Source of the DNA: Perkinsela sp. pyNocScin1
Taxonomy: Eukaryota; Euglenozoa; Kinetoplastea; Prokinetoplastida; Perkinselidae
Direction of reading: 5' to 3'
Assembly (NCBI GenBank): GCA_964019655.1
Contig: CAXHTR010000005.1
Location: 248,001 to 312,000 of the forward strand
DNA length: 64,000 bases
The notes below the pieces were generated by a model. The model did not search any database and had not been told where the DNA came from. It was given only the letters and a program-made list of their open reading frames with translations. How positions within the stretch are numbered: position 1 is the first letter of the stretch; each line of letters starts with the position of its first letter. This document shows positions 56,368-64,000 of the stretch, piece after piece. The translations under genes and the position numbers were made by a program.

Positions 56368-59300
56368 TCAAACCCACCCTCTTTGACACTCTTCATATAT
56401 TCCCTTCAGTACCGGATCCACATGATCACCACTAGCGCTTACAATAAGCTCATCTATTCGATCAAGTGTAAAGCCTGCGTATATTCTGCATGCTATGTTC
56501 AATTTACGGCTATTAAATGCTTTCGAGAGTGCTTTGCGCATAGCAGTGCAGAAATAATTGACAAATCGACAGTCGCTATAACATATGATGGCTTCCCGCG
56601 GTTGCATGACTATTTCAAATGGGCATGGCACGTAGCTTCGCTTCAGCTCTTCCAAAGAGACTAAGCACAGATTCATAACGTCTGCGATAGACGCTTGGAC
56701 CATGAAATGTATAGCCTGCAGCACGGACTTCTGGAAATTTTCCGACCCCTTGCGCTCTGGCGGAAAGCACTTGCGAGCACCAAAAATAGACCGAACCTCT
56801 CTGTTGACAGATACTTCTTGTGCTACTTTGTCAAAGAACACTTCAATACCGCTAAAAAGCTTTTTGAAGAATCGAACATACGACTGGACCTTCTCCCACG
56901 GTTGCTGCATCCGCAAGGCTATCCTGCTTAAAGAGCATCCAAAAATACAGCCTTGAATAAGAATGCGCAGCGCATCAAGATCGACTTCAGATTCACAAGA
57001 TGGTTTGTATGAAGAAAAAGCCTTCGAAAATTCGTATACTTGGTTTTCATACGCAAACATGAAAAAAGATGCAATATCGATATTGCTCTCAATGAGACTC
57101 AACATGCGAGTATCCTTCGAAAGATGTGCGAATAGCCAAATATCAATGTCCGGGAAGTGGATGGATATTAGAGCCTTGCCACGTGGAGCAAGAATGCATT
57201 TTTCAAGCGATAAGACAGTTTTTCGAACTAATTCTTGATGAGCTGTGCGCTTATCTTCCGCAACGATTCTTTTCAAACAAAACACAGAGTCGAAGCTGTA
57301 TTCTGTCATAACCAGCCCGCTGTCCAAGCAATGTGAAGCGAAGAAGTGGATTCTGTTGCCATTCGCTATCGATGTGCGGTCGTCGATTTCAGGCAGAAGG
57401 AAGTTTTTGAAAGAGGCGAGAAGGTTTGCAAAATCATTTTGCGAATGATTATATTGTGCTGCGACTGGAGCATTGTCCCCAAAGTTGGCGATCGCATTTC
57501 GAAAACCATCGGGCTCAAAGGAAACCCCAGAAATCTGCATGCATCGAATTGTGAAAGCTGCTTTGTTCAAAGCTGCGTAGCCATCCCAGTTTTCACTTTT
57601 GACGAAAATACGCACAAGATTTTCGAAGCGCTCAAGATGGTCTTGCAGCGATTGCTGAACAGCATTATCATTTGCCCTTGATTTTGATTTTTCCATATTG
57701 CTCTTCATAATCTTTGCGCTCATCAGCTCCGGCTCTCCAGAATAAAATCGGGCAAGGGATATATCATATGTGTTTTGTGGAAGAAAAGGTTGCGCGTTCG
57801 TTTTCATGCTAAAACAAAGCAATTCTGTGTACAGCTCTGGCAAGCCAGAGCAAATTTTTGCCACTCGATCATCCATGAAGAGTCTCTGCAAAACTTCAAG
57901 TGTACCTTCAGAGTGCAAACTCTCGGTACAAAACAGTTCGTTCCACTTGATAGATATCATGCTTGACCCCTCTTCAAAGATAATGCCAACTCTATACGGG
58001 TTCATTTCAGAGAGATCGGGTACCGAGGGTATCGAGTCTTCCCAAGAACTTGATTGAAACATGCTGTATAATTGGTCGATAATATGGATGATCGTGGTGT
58101 GGTGCAGAGACTGAGAAGAAGTGGTCGGTAGCTGTAAGCTTGTGCATCGTTCTGATGCCACCAGTAGTGAAATTATTTCTTGCCGAATCCCAGTTTCAGG
58201 CAGAGGACATTCCTGTTTTTCTTCTTGAGCTGTAGAGCTTGCTTGAACGGCCTGGCTCCGACTTAATATTTTTTCATCTCCAGCCTCTACAATTGACCCA
58301 TGGGTATCTAAATCATCAGCCCAGCGAACACGCTTCTTCGTAGGCAGCGAATTGATTGAAGTGCTTGTGAAAGTTGAATCATGGAGTGAATAGCCTTTTG
58401 CGGTGCCCGCAGATTTTGTTGAGATTAGTTCATCATCTTTCAAAAACTGGTATGCGTAAAATTGGAAGGCTTTTCCGTCCGAACCAGTGCAACCTACAGA
58501 TGAGCAACCAGTTGTTTTATACGATTGCGATTTGAAGCCCCCTACAGTCCGCTCTCTAGGTGTATTTGTTAAGCATGCCTTCCAGTTGATTGAAATTGAA
58601 CTTAAGTTCTCCTTGTTTTTATACGTGCTCAAAGCGGACTGCACAGTGCATATGCCTTTCTCCCAAGAATCTTGCAGGCTTAGTAACTCTCTGTGAGCGC
58701 TCTCGCTGTCAATATGGTAGAAAGTACTCATACTTTCAAATACCTTGGTATGATCCAATGTATGAAAAAAAGCAGCACATGTGTGTGGAGTAGTGACTCG
58801 ACAATTTCGGGAAAACAATTGCAGCTTGAAATCATGAATCTGATTCATATACCCACGAAACTGCAAATCTCTAGGCAAGATTGCGTTGTTCAAGCATAGT
58901 GCAAATGGTGGATCGACTAGAAAGCTGCTTTCTACATCAGCATCGCTCGAATGTAAGTCGACAACGGCATAATGTGTATCTTCAGGGTTGTGCCGAAGCT
59001 TCGATCCAGGGTCCTTCGTGATTGGATACTTGTACTGAAGTGCAACTACTGGTGATACAAACCGACTTTTTTCACTAGATTTTTTTCGTGTAGTTTTCTT
59101 AAGAAGGGCGAAGCTCCGAATACTTGGGTGAATAAGCCAGAACCATTCTTGCTGTGGAGCAAGAGCGAATCTTACCCAATTGAGAATGTTCGAATAAGAC
59201 CCCTCGCATTCCAAACCAGCCCTAGTAACTTTAATTTTCAAGAGCTTTTCGACTCTAGCGGCGCTAGCTTCATTACTTGCGTGCGTTACAAGCTCAAAAG

Positions 59301-59388
59301 GAATTTTATTCGCGCTTAACTCCCGGAAGAAACTGATATCGCTGATATCTCCGTAGAACGGAATAAAAACCCGCGGATACTTCTCCAT
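56368..59388 (-). CDS. Family-A DNA polymerase-like protein with degenerate active site
   Basis: A 1006-residue protein whose last 300 residues follow the family-A (Pol I) palm and fingers. Motif A region: SIHFPDIDIWLFAHLSKDT (about 740-758), where the usual pattern is DYSQIELRILAHLS, so the catalytic Asp is His. Motif B: LRILIQGCIFGCS (about 804-820), where the O-helix Lys is Arg and Tyr is Phe. FGARKCFPPE and HFMVQASIADVMNL fit the GRRR and IQGSAAD blocks. Motif C: EIVMQPREAIICY (about 922-936) in place of QVHDE, with the Asp replaced by Arg. Both metal-binding aspartates are therefore gone. The first 400 residues are not recognised. Inactive relatives act as scaffolds; the closest family member (mitochondrial POLI or POLQ/N-like) is not determined. 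Confidence 0.72.
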   Translation of the reverse strand: MEKYPRVFIPFYGDISDISFFRELSANKIPFELVTHASNEASAARVEKLLKIKVTRAGLECEGSYSNILNWVRFALAPQQEWFWLIHPSIRSFALLKKTTRKKSSEKSRFVSPVVALQYKYPITKDPGSKLRHNPEDTHYAVVDLHSSDADVESSFLVDPPFALCLNNAILPRDLQFRGYMNQIHDFKLQLFSRNCRVTTPHTCAAFFHTLDHTKVFESMSTFYHIDSESAHRELLSLQDSWEKGICTVQSALSTYKNKENLSSISINWKACLTNTPRERTVGGFKSQSYKTTGCSSVGCTGSDGKAFQFYAYQFLKDDELISTKSAGTAKGYSLHDSTFTSTSINSLPTKKRVRWADDLDTHGSIVEAGDEKILSRSQAVQASSTAQEEKQECPLPETGIRQEIISLLVASERCTSLQLPTTSSQSLHHTTIIHIIDQLYSMFQSSSWEDSIPSVPDLSEMNPYRVGIIFEEGSSMISIKWNELFCTESLHSEGTLEVLQRLFMDDRVAKICSGLPELYTELLCFSMKTNAQPFLPQNTYDISLARFYSGEPELMSAKIMKSNMEKSKSRANDNAVQQSLQDHLERFENLVRIFVKSENWDGYAALNKAAFTIRCMQISGVSFEPDGFRNAIANFGDNAPVAAQYNHSQNDFANLLASFKNFLLPEIDDRTSIANGNRIHFFASHCLDSGLVMTEYSFDSVFCLKRIVAEDKRTAHQELVRKTVLSLEKCILAPRGKALISIHFPDIDIWLFAHLSKDTRMLSLIESNIDIASFFMFAYENQVYEFSKAFSSYKPSCESEVDLDALRILIQGCIFGCSLSRIALRMQQPWEKVQSYVRFFKKLFSGIEVFFDKVAQEVSVNREVRSIFGARKCFPPERKGSENFQKSVLQAIHFMVQASIADVMNLCLVSLEELKRSYVPCPFEIVMQPREAIICYSDCRFVNYFCTAMRKALSKAFNSRKLNIACRIYAGFTLDRIDELIVSASGDHVDPVLKGIYEECQRGWV

Positions 59389-59552
59389 GCGTTGTTGATT
59401 TCAGTCTAGTGACACAATCATGAGTGAAAGAATATAAAAATGACCAAACTCTCAACCGTTCTTAACGGTGTATGAAGAGCTTTTCGATAAATTCAAGCAT
59501 GGAAACACGCTTCTTACATGAATATCACCGTTACATTATAGACGCGACATCC

Positions 59553-60746
59553 TCAACCTCTTGAGAATGAAACAATAATCACTAAGCGATCCATCGCAAC
59601 ATTTCTCCATAAAACTGTAATTTTTGGCTGTAGCTGTATACTCTTGTCATAAGGTTGAGACGTGAGCGTACACAGGGCTTTTTCGAATTCAGATAATCCC
59701 CCATTAGTCCCAAAATAATGATACTTTGTCCCTATAAAAGCAAGCGGCGTATTTTCATCTTTTACCTCATTGGTGAGAGAATTCTTTTTAAAGAAAAGTA
59801 ATGTATTGTTGATCAATACCTGAGCGACTTGTGTACAACTTTGTGGCGAAAAAAGTATGTCGCTCCCTATTGCTATGTGAAATGGCTTAAAGTAGGGGGT
59901 AGCAGAAGTTTCTTCATGTTTAATATCTGATGCCTGGAATTTTATCAAACTATCCCATGATAGAGAGCATGCTAGAAACTTTATCTTTTCGTCGCATCGT
60001 GACAGGGGTTCTATATTCGCCATGATATTCGGTATGGTCGCGGATAGCAAAACCTCTTCATCAAAGTCTTGAAAAGTGTAGGATATATCAATGTTACTCT
60101 CTATAGCAAGCATGAGCTGAGACAGTCCGTGTAAAACAGACAATCCGCAAACCCCTTGCCCACAGCCGATATCGAATGCGTGAAGATTTCGAAAGCTGCA
60201 AAAAGAGATAACTCTTTTATGAATATCAGCATACTCTGGCTTTGAATTCGCACAAACTGTGAGAAAAACGGAAGCTGTATCACTTGCACAGTCCCAAACC
60301 TTGAAGCCACCCTCATACACCCCAAGTACACGGTCATATCTTGAAGACACGAGTGGTGCTTTCGGGTCATGCTCAGTGCTCACTAATTTAAGTGAGAGCG
60401 TTCTTGGCGTAAATTTGCGCAAAGTCTCCAGATTTTGAAAAGCACCCGGAGCAAAATCTGAACATTCTTTCTCCTCCCCTGGTTTACCTAGATAATGCAC
60501 CTGAAAATTTATGTTTGCGCTAAATGATAGGTCTTCGAGGCTTTGACATCTTTCCCATGAATATTCTTCATCCTCAGTCGTTTCACGGAGGAAAGTCTTA
60601 TTCCAAGAGCTTGATTGTCCACTTGCCGATCTGAGCTCATAAATAGTTGCGTGTGCCACTGATTCGCTCGTGACCACTGTCCTCTGTTCTTCGCATTTTG
60701 CAAGCCTGCCAAAGCCAAATCGAAAGCCTTTGCATTGTTGATCCAT
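59553..60746 (-). CDS. Protein-histidine methyltransferase, METTL18/HPM1-like
   Basis: SAM-dependent class I methyltransferase. Motif I is AFDIGCGQGVCGLSVL (about 196-211); motif II region has YTFQDFDEEVLLSATIPN, the D/N-x-E-V-L-x-x-T-x-P-N pattern of METTL18, which methylates a histidine of ribosomal protein uL3. The fold continues with HIAIGSDILFSP. A 180-residue N-terminal extension is longer than usual. 397 residues. Confidence 0.8.
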   Translation of the reverse strand: MDQQCKGFRFGFGRLAKCEEQRTVVTSESVAHATIYELRSASGQSSSWNKTFLRETTEDEEYSWERCQSLEDLSFSANINFQVHYLGKPGEEKECSDFAPGAFQNLETLRKFTPRTLSLKLVSTEHDPKAPLVSSRYDRVLGVYEGGFKVWDCASDTASVFLTVCANSKPEYADIHKRVISFCSFRNLHAFDIGCGQGVCGLSVLHGLSQLMLAIESNIDISYTFQDFDEEVLLSATIPNIMANIEPLSRCDEKIKFLACSLSWDSLIKFQASDIKHEETSATPYFKPFHIAIGSDILFSPQSCTQVAQVLINNTLLFFKKNSLTNEVKDENTPLAFIGTKYHYFGTNGGLSEFEKALCTLTSQPYDKSIQLQPKITVLWRNVAMDRLVIIVSFSRG

Positions 60747-60812
60747 AGCACGAAATGATGTGTTTCAAGCGAAAAGTCTCTTATAAAAACAGTAAAGCTT
60801 GACATCTTTGTG

Positions 60813-62405
60813 CTACACATGCATGAGCTTCTGGATAGGAACTTTGAGCTCATATGCGACTTTTGGTAGACTCCTTACTCTCTCAGGTACATTCAAGTGG
60901 GCCAAAATCTTACCTGATTGGCCGAAGGATTTTATTAAAGTTCCGTGGTAAACCTTTTCGGATTCATCGACTCCTTTATCCTGAATGATCAATACGATAC
61001 TTTTTTTGACAAAATTTTGAACGTTGTGCTTGTTAAGTCCACTGCATATACAATTTGAATCATCTGTCCATCTATCGATTGAAAGCTGCTTGTACTTTGT
61101 TTTGAACAACGTTAGTTTTATAGAGCTCTGTACATCGCATAAGCCTACGATTTTTCCGTGAAATGCAATACGACATGCCTTTATGTTGACAGACCTGTCA
61201 AGTTTAGAGCATATGATAGGTATATTCGGGGGAATGTGTACCTTAACTTTGAGTGTGAGATGCGCAAAATATCGGGAGGTTGGCTCTTTTAAATCACCTT
61301 TATCATCATAAAAAGCTTTCGCGCAATCTGGAAGTTTATCTAGAAATAGATAGTCCCTCTTAAATGAAAATGTCCCATCCTGACTATAAAAGAACTTTGC
61401 TTGTGCTATAACTGTTTCGTGTCCTATGGACATGTGGTAGAGCTCATTCGATCGAATATCCTTTGTGAAAAATCTAACACTATATATTTGTGCGACGAAT
61501 GAGTAAACGAATGGCACTGTGACATCTGGAGAACAAATGAGTGTTCGTTCGATTTGGGCACACGAAATGTCTTTCAGACAGATTCCAATACGGTCCCCAA
61601 AGCCTGCCTCCTGCACTTGGGTATGAAAAGCCTGAATGGATTTGACCTTTCTCTGTATCGAGTACGCAGGTATGTTCACCAAAGTGTTCAGTTGAACACT
61701 GCCTTGAGTTATTGTTCCAGTGAAAATGGAACCTTTTCCTTTGATGTTGAAACAATGGTCTGCGAGCATTACAAACCCTTGATCGCCTTTCATTTTTTCT
61801 GTCAACTTAGCCTTTTGCCCACGTTTTACAATCACTTTATCAGCGAAACTCAGCAGACATTCTTGCAGAGCATAGAATCCCTCTTTGAAGAAAACACTTG
61901 TTGCCTGAGTGCTAATGGGAATAATAGTTGGATTGGCCCATCGCGTCTTTTTGAGAATACTTGAAATTTGCTTCTTGATTGCAATTAAGCTGTCACGTTC
62001 ATGAGAAAAAAGGTCTGCTTTATTCAGAAGAACAATGAGGGGGGCCTCTATTATCTCCCCAATTACAATACATTCTGATGTTTGTACTTGCATACCCTTA
62101 GCAGCATCTATGACGAGAACCATGATATCTATGATCTGCCCACCGCCCAGGATAGTACGTATGAAATCTGCATGGCCAGGGCAATCGACAATTGTGAACT
62201 GAATAGAGGAGTATCCTTGTGAAGCAATATGCAGTGGCGAATCTTTGATGAGTGCGCTGAACCCAAGATCGATTGTAATGCCCCTTTCTTGGCTGTGCAT
62301 ATGCTTATCAAAGCAAGCGGTGCTTGAAAGTGAGCTTATGGACTTTGCTATGGACGTTTTACCACTGTCAACATGACCAAACAGTCCTAAATTGATATTC
62401 AGCAT
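60813..62405 (-). CDS. EFSec: Selenocysteine-specific elongation factor (EFSec)
   Basis: Translational GTPase that delivers Sec-tRNA to UGA codons. The G domain holds FGHVDSGKTSIAK (P-loop), SQERGITIDLGFSAL, VDCPGHADFI and VLLNKADLF. The switch-I pattern STACFDKHMHSQERGIT is specific for EFSec. Domains II and III follow, with a C-terminal domain IV of about 120 residues (eukaryotic type). Length 530 residues from MLNINLGLFG; the upstream ten residues are unlike the family. Its presence implies Sec machinery elsewhere in the genome. Confidence 0.94.
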   Translation of the reverse strand: MLNINLGLFGHVDSGKTSIAKSISSLSSTACFDKHMHSQERGITIDLGFSALIKDSPLHIASQGYSSIQFTIVDCPGHADFIRTILGGGQIIDIMVLVIDAAKGMQVQTSECIVIGEIIEAPLIVLLNKADLFSHERDSLIAIKKQISSILKKTRWANPTIIPISTQATSVFFKEGFYALQECLLSFADKVIVKRGQKAKLTEKMKGDQGFVMLADHCFNIKGKGSIFTGTITQGSVQLNTLVNIPAYSIQRKVKSIQAFHTQVQEAGFGDRIGICLKDISCAQIERTLICSPDVTVPFVYSFVAQIYSVRFFTKDIRSNELYHMSIGHETVIAQAKFFYSQDGTFSFKRDYLFLDKLPDCAKAFYDDKGDLKEPTSRYFAHLTLKVKVHIPPNIPIICSKLDRSVNIKACRIAFHGKIVGLCDVQSSIKLTLFKTKYKQLSIDRWTDDSNCICSGLNKHNVQNFVKKSIVLIIQDKGVDESEKVYHGTLIKSFGQSGKILAHLNVPERVRSLPKVAYELKVPIQKLMHV

Positions 62406-62619
62406 AAGCCTTTGAGACACGCACCAATGGGCCACTTCTTGCTTAGTCTAGAAAAGCTTGTACAGAAGCATTACTATTCGTCAAAAAAGGCTAATCAACA
62501 TGCCAACTTCATACATAACAAAACTATGAAGTTTGCTTCTTTTACGAATGATACCAAATCATATTTTCTGCAGTCTATGAATATAATTTTTTGATGCTAT
62601 CATGGAGTGAAAGCATCAT

Positions 62620-63585
62620 CTACTCTCGAACACCGAAGACGTGAATGCTGTTATCCGTATGGCCGGTGTAAAGTGTATTTCCATCCGCAGACCAGGCGAG
62701 CGATATGCATTCTGGCTGCAGTGCCTTGCGGTTCATCTGCCGGCGAGGTGGTGCAAGCTCAGCAATAGCCTTCTTTGACTCAAGATCCCAGATTCTGATG
62801 CATGATTCTGTTGCAGCACAGAGCCAGTATCGGTTCGGGCTGAAAGTCAACGAGTGAATAATTTCACCAGCCTCAAGCTGATAGAGATGCGAACCGCTGC
62901 CGAGGTCCCAGAGCATGGCGATTCCGTCTTTGCCGCCAGAGGCACAGAGAGAGCCATCTGGTGAAATGGAGACTGTGTTCAAATAACCAGTGTGACCTTC
63001 AAAGTTCGTTGCCAGGCCAAAGTTGTCGAGAGTCCATAATTTGACAGTATTATCCCATCCACCGCTGACGATGAAAGGTGTGTCGACACGAGGAGAAAAT
63101 CGCACACAGCTGACCCAGTCTTTGTGCGCTCCATCTTGGAAGGTATATCTGCAGTTACCAGTAACGTCCCAAAGTTTGATTTGTCTATCGCGTGATCCAG
63201 AGACGATCTTCTGATCATCTGGAGAGAATGCAACCGAAAGCACATCTTTTTCGTGTCCCCGGAAGACTGCTTTGCAGTCACCGTTGTTGATATCCCAGAG
63301 CCGAAGAGTCTTGTCCCATGAGCCAGAGAGAGCGAAGGATCCATCGGAAGAGATCGCTGCGTCCTGAACGATGGCGCTATGTCCTTCAAGTCTCTTCAAA
63401 GGATATGCGAATGAATCGGCCTCATCTGTGACGTCGATCACTTCGTTACGCTTCCAGTTTAAGAGAGTTCCATCACGGGAGGCAGAGAGAAATGTATCGT
63501 TGGAACCCTGGGGTGCAACAACAGATGTAACCCAGCCACGGTGACCATTTAGCTCACCGTCATACGTGAAGTGACTGTCAGACAT
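62620..63585 (-). CDS. RACK1: RACK1-type WD-repeat ribosome-associated protein
   Basis: A seven-blade WD40 protein of the 40S subunit head that links translation to signalling. Repeats end in [61 protein letters not shown] and [10 protein letters not shown]. The signature pair GHRGWVTSV near the start and [12 protein letters not shown] is characteristic of RACK1. At 321 residues the length is normal. A pyrimidine tract and AG precede the start by about 33 nt. Confidence 0.97.
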   Translation of the reverse strand: MSDSHFTYDGELNGHRGWVTSVVAPQGSNDTFLSASRDGTLLNWKRNEVIDVTDEADSFAYPLKRLEGHSAIVQDAAISSDGSFALSGSWDKTLRLWDINNGDCKAVFRGHEKDVLSVAFSPDDQKIVSGSRDRQIKLWDVTGNCRYTFQDGAHKDWVSCVRFSPRVDTPFIVSGGWDNTVKLWTLDNFGLATNFEGHTGYLNTVSISPDGSLCASGGKDGIAMLWDLGSGSHLYQLEAGEIIHSLTFSPNRYWLCAATESCIRIWDLESKKAIAELAPPRRQMNRKALQPECISLAWSADGNTLYTGHTDNSIHVFGVRE

Positions 63586-63618
63586 GATAATCGAGAAATA
63601 TCAAGAAAAGAATAAGTG

Positions 63619-63633
63619 CTAAGCAAGTAAGAG
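63619..63633 (-). promoter_or_regulatory. Putative trans-splice acceptor of RACK1
   Basis: On the - strand: CTCTTACTTGCTTAG, a pyrimidine-rich tract ending in AG, about 33 nt before the RACK1 start and within the 70-bp gap to the upstream gene. Confidence 0.4.
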
Positions 63634-63655
63634 TTTCTCAAATGCGTCGAAGAGC

Positions 63656-63961
63656 TTATCGGTGAAGCATAGATTCCATGATATGATCATTCGCCTGCTT
63701 TCGACGGGCTCTCTGAGATTCCATTCCCGCAAAGCATTCAAGTATTCGCCTGCGCTTCTGTATTGGACTCGCGTTGCTTCTCATAAAAAACTCCGCTGAA
63801 TCTCGATATAAGGAGCTCATTCCCTTCTCAAATGAATGAACTCGCTCAATCTGGGCAATGTGGGCAGCCTTTCTATTGCGCTCAAGCTTCGCCATATGCG
63901 ACCTGGTTTGAAAGCCATGCATGTACCCTGGACTTCTCCTCTGAGCCTTCTTACTAGGCAT
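63656..63961 (-). CDS. Hypothetical small basic protein
   Basis: About 101 residues from MPSKKAQRRSPGYMHG; three more codons upstream are open. Very rich in Arg, Lys, His and Met, helical, with RSHMAKLERNRKAAHIAQIE. No membrane segment or family recognised. It could be an RNA-binding or mitochondrial protein. The window ends 39 bp beyond. Confidence 0.5.
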   Translation of the reverse strand: MPSKKAQRRSPGYMHGFQTRSHMAKLERNRKAAHIAQIERVHSFEKGMSSLYRDSAEFFMRSNASPIQKRRRILECFAGMESQRARRKQANDHIMESMLHR

Positions 63962-64000
63962 AGCAATCACTCTCTTTAGTAAAAGCTTTTTCAGATCACT

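Noticed and set aside
1-64000. tRNA, rRNA, spliced-leader RNA genes, CRISPR arrays and transposases
   Set aside because: I looked through the intergenic stretches on both strands for B-box-like sequences, telomere-like repeats and regular direct repeats and found none; a covariance-model search would settle this.

Overview
The window reads as compact nuclear DNA of a kinetoplastid protist. Every recognisable gene is a single uninterrupted reading frame, including an 8.8-kb one. Genes lie in long same-strand runs with gaps often of 60-150 bp, and pyrimidine tracts followed by AG sit just upstream of several starts, as expected for polycistronic transcription with trans-splicing. Gene content agrees: a TOR kinase with an internal PDZ-like domain (the trypanosome TOR3/TOR-like-1 arrangement), a small ATP-dependent ligase of the mitochondrial (kDNA) type, HMG-like and H1-like candidate kinetoplast DNA-packing proteins, mitochondrial uL2 and uL11 with lineage-specific extensions, and many charged proteins that look mitochondrial but match nothing I know. 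An early-branching kinetoplastid such as the Perkinsela group fits, but that assignment is inference.

Left part (1-22 kb), mixed strands. A + run (FUSC-like membrane protein, then an acidic/lysine-rich protein) meets a - gene (DPH1) across a ~730-bp repeat. DPH1 and an HMG-like gene diverge from a 60-bp gap. That + gene converges on the - TOR gene across a gap holding a run of 20 G. Then, on the - strand, come TOR, CTP synthase, a family-25 glycosyltransferase and exosome CSL4. After a divergent gap, DPH6 and a short syntaxin-like SNARE run on + into a second copy of the repeat, in inverted orientation.

Right part (22-64 kb), all - strand, one 42-kb cluster. In coordinate order: tandem-HMG protein, uL11m, ER cyclophilin, mitochondrial release factor, two tiny candidate genes, kDNA-type ligase, two mitochondrial unknowns, ribosomal eS24, an unknown, a two-TM protein, RBX1 with an inserted loop, an RRM/B-box protein, uL2m, a U2B''/U1A-like protein, ZNHIT3-like protein, PAF-acetylhydrolase, mitochondrial carrier, three mitochondrial unknowns, F-box protein, V-ATPase subunit H, SCO1, COQ9, XMAP215/TOG protein, CLEC16A homologue, thioredoxin-fold protein, NUDC, ML-domain protein, an unknown, a family-A DNA polymerase with degenerate catalytic motifs, METTL18-like methyltransferase, EFSec, RACK1 and a small basic protein.

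The most notable items are the ~98% identical inverted repeat, each copy at a convergent strand switch and together bracketing a 17.5-kb block whose inversion would keep both junctions convergent; the apparent pseudo-polymerase; and the cluster of mitochondrial genome maintenance and translation genes.
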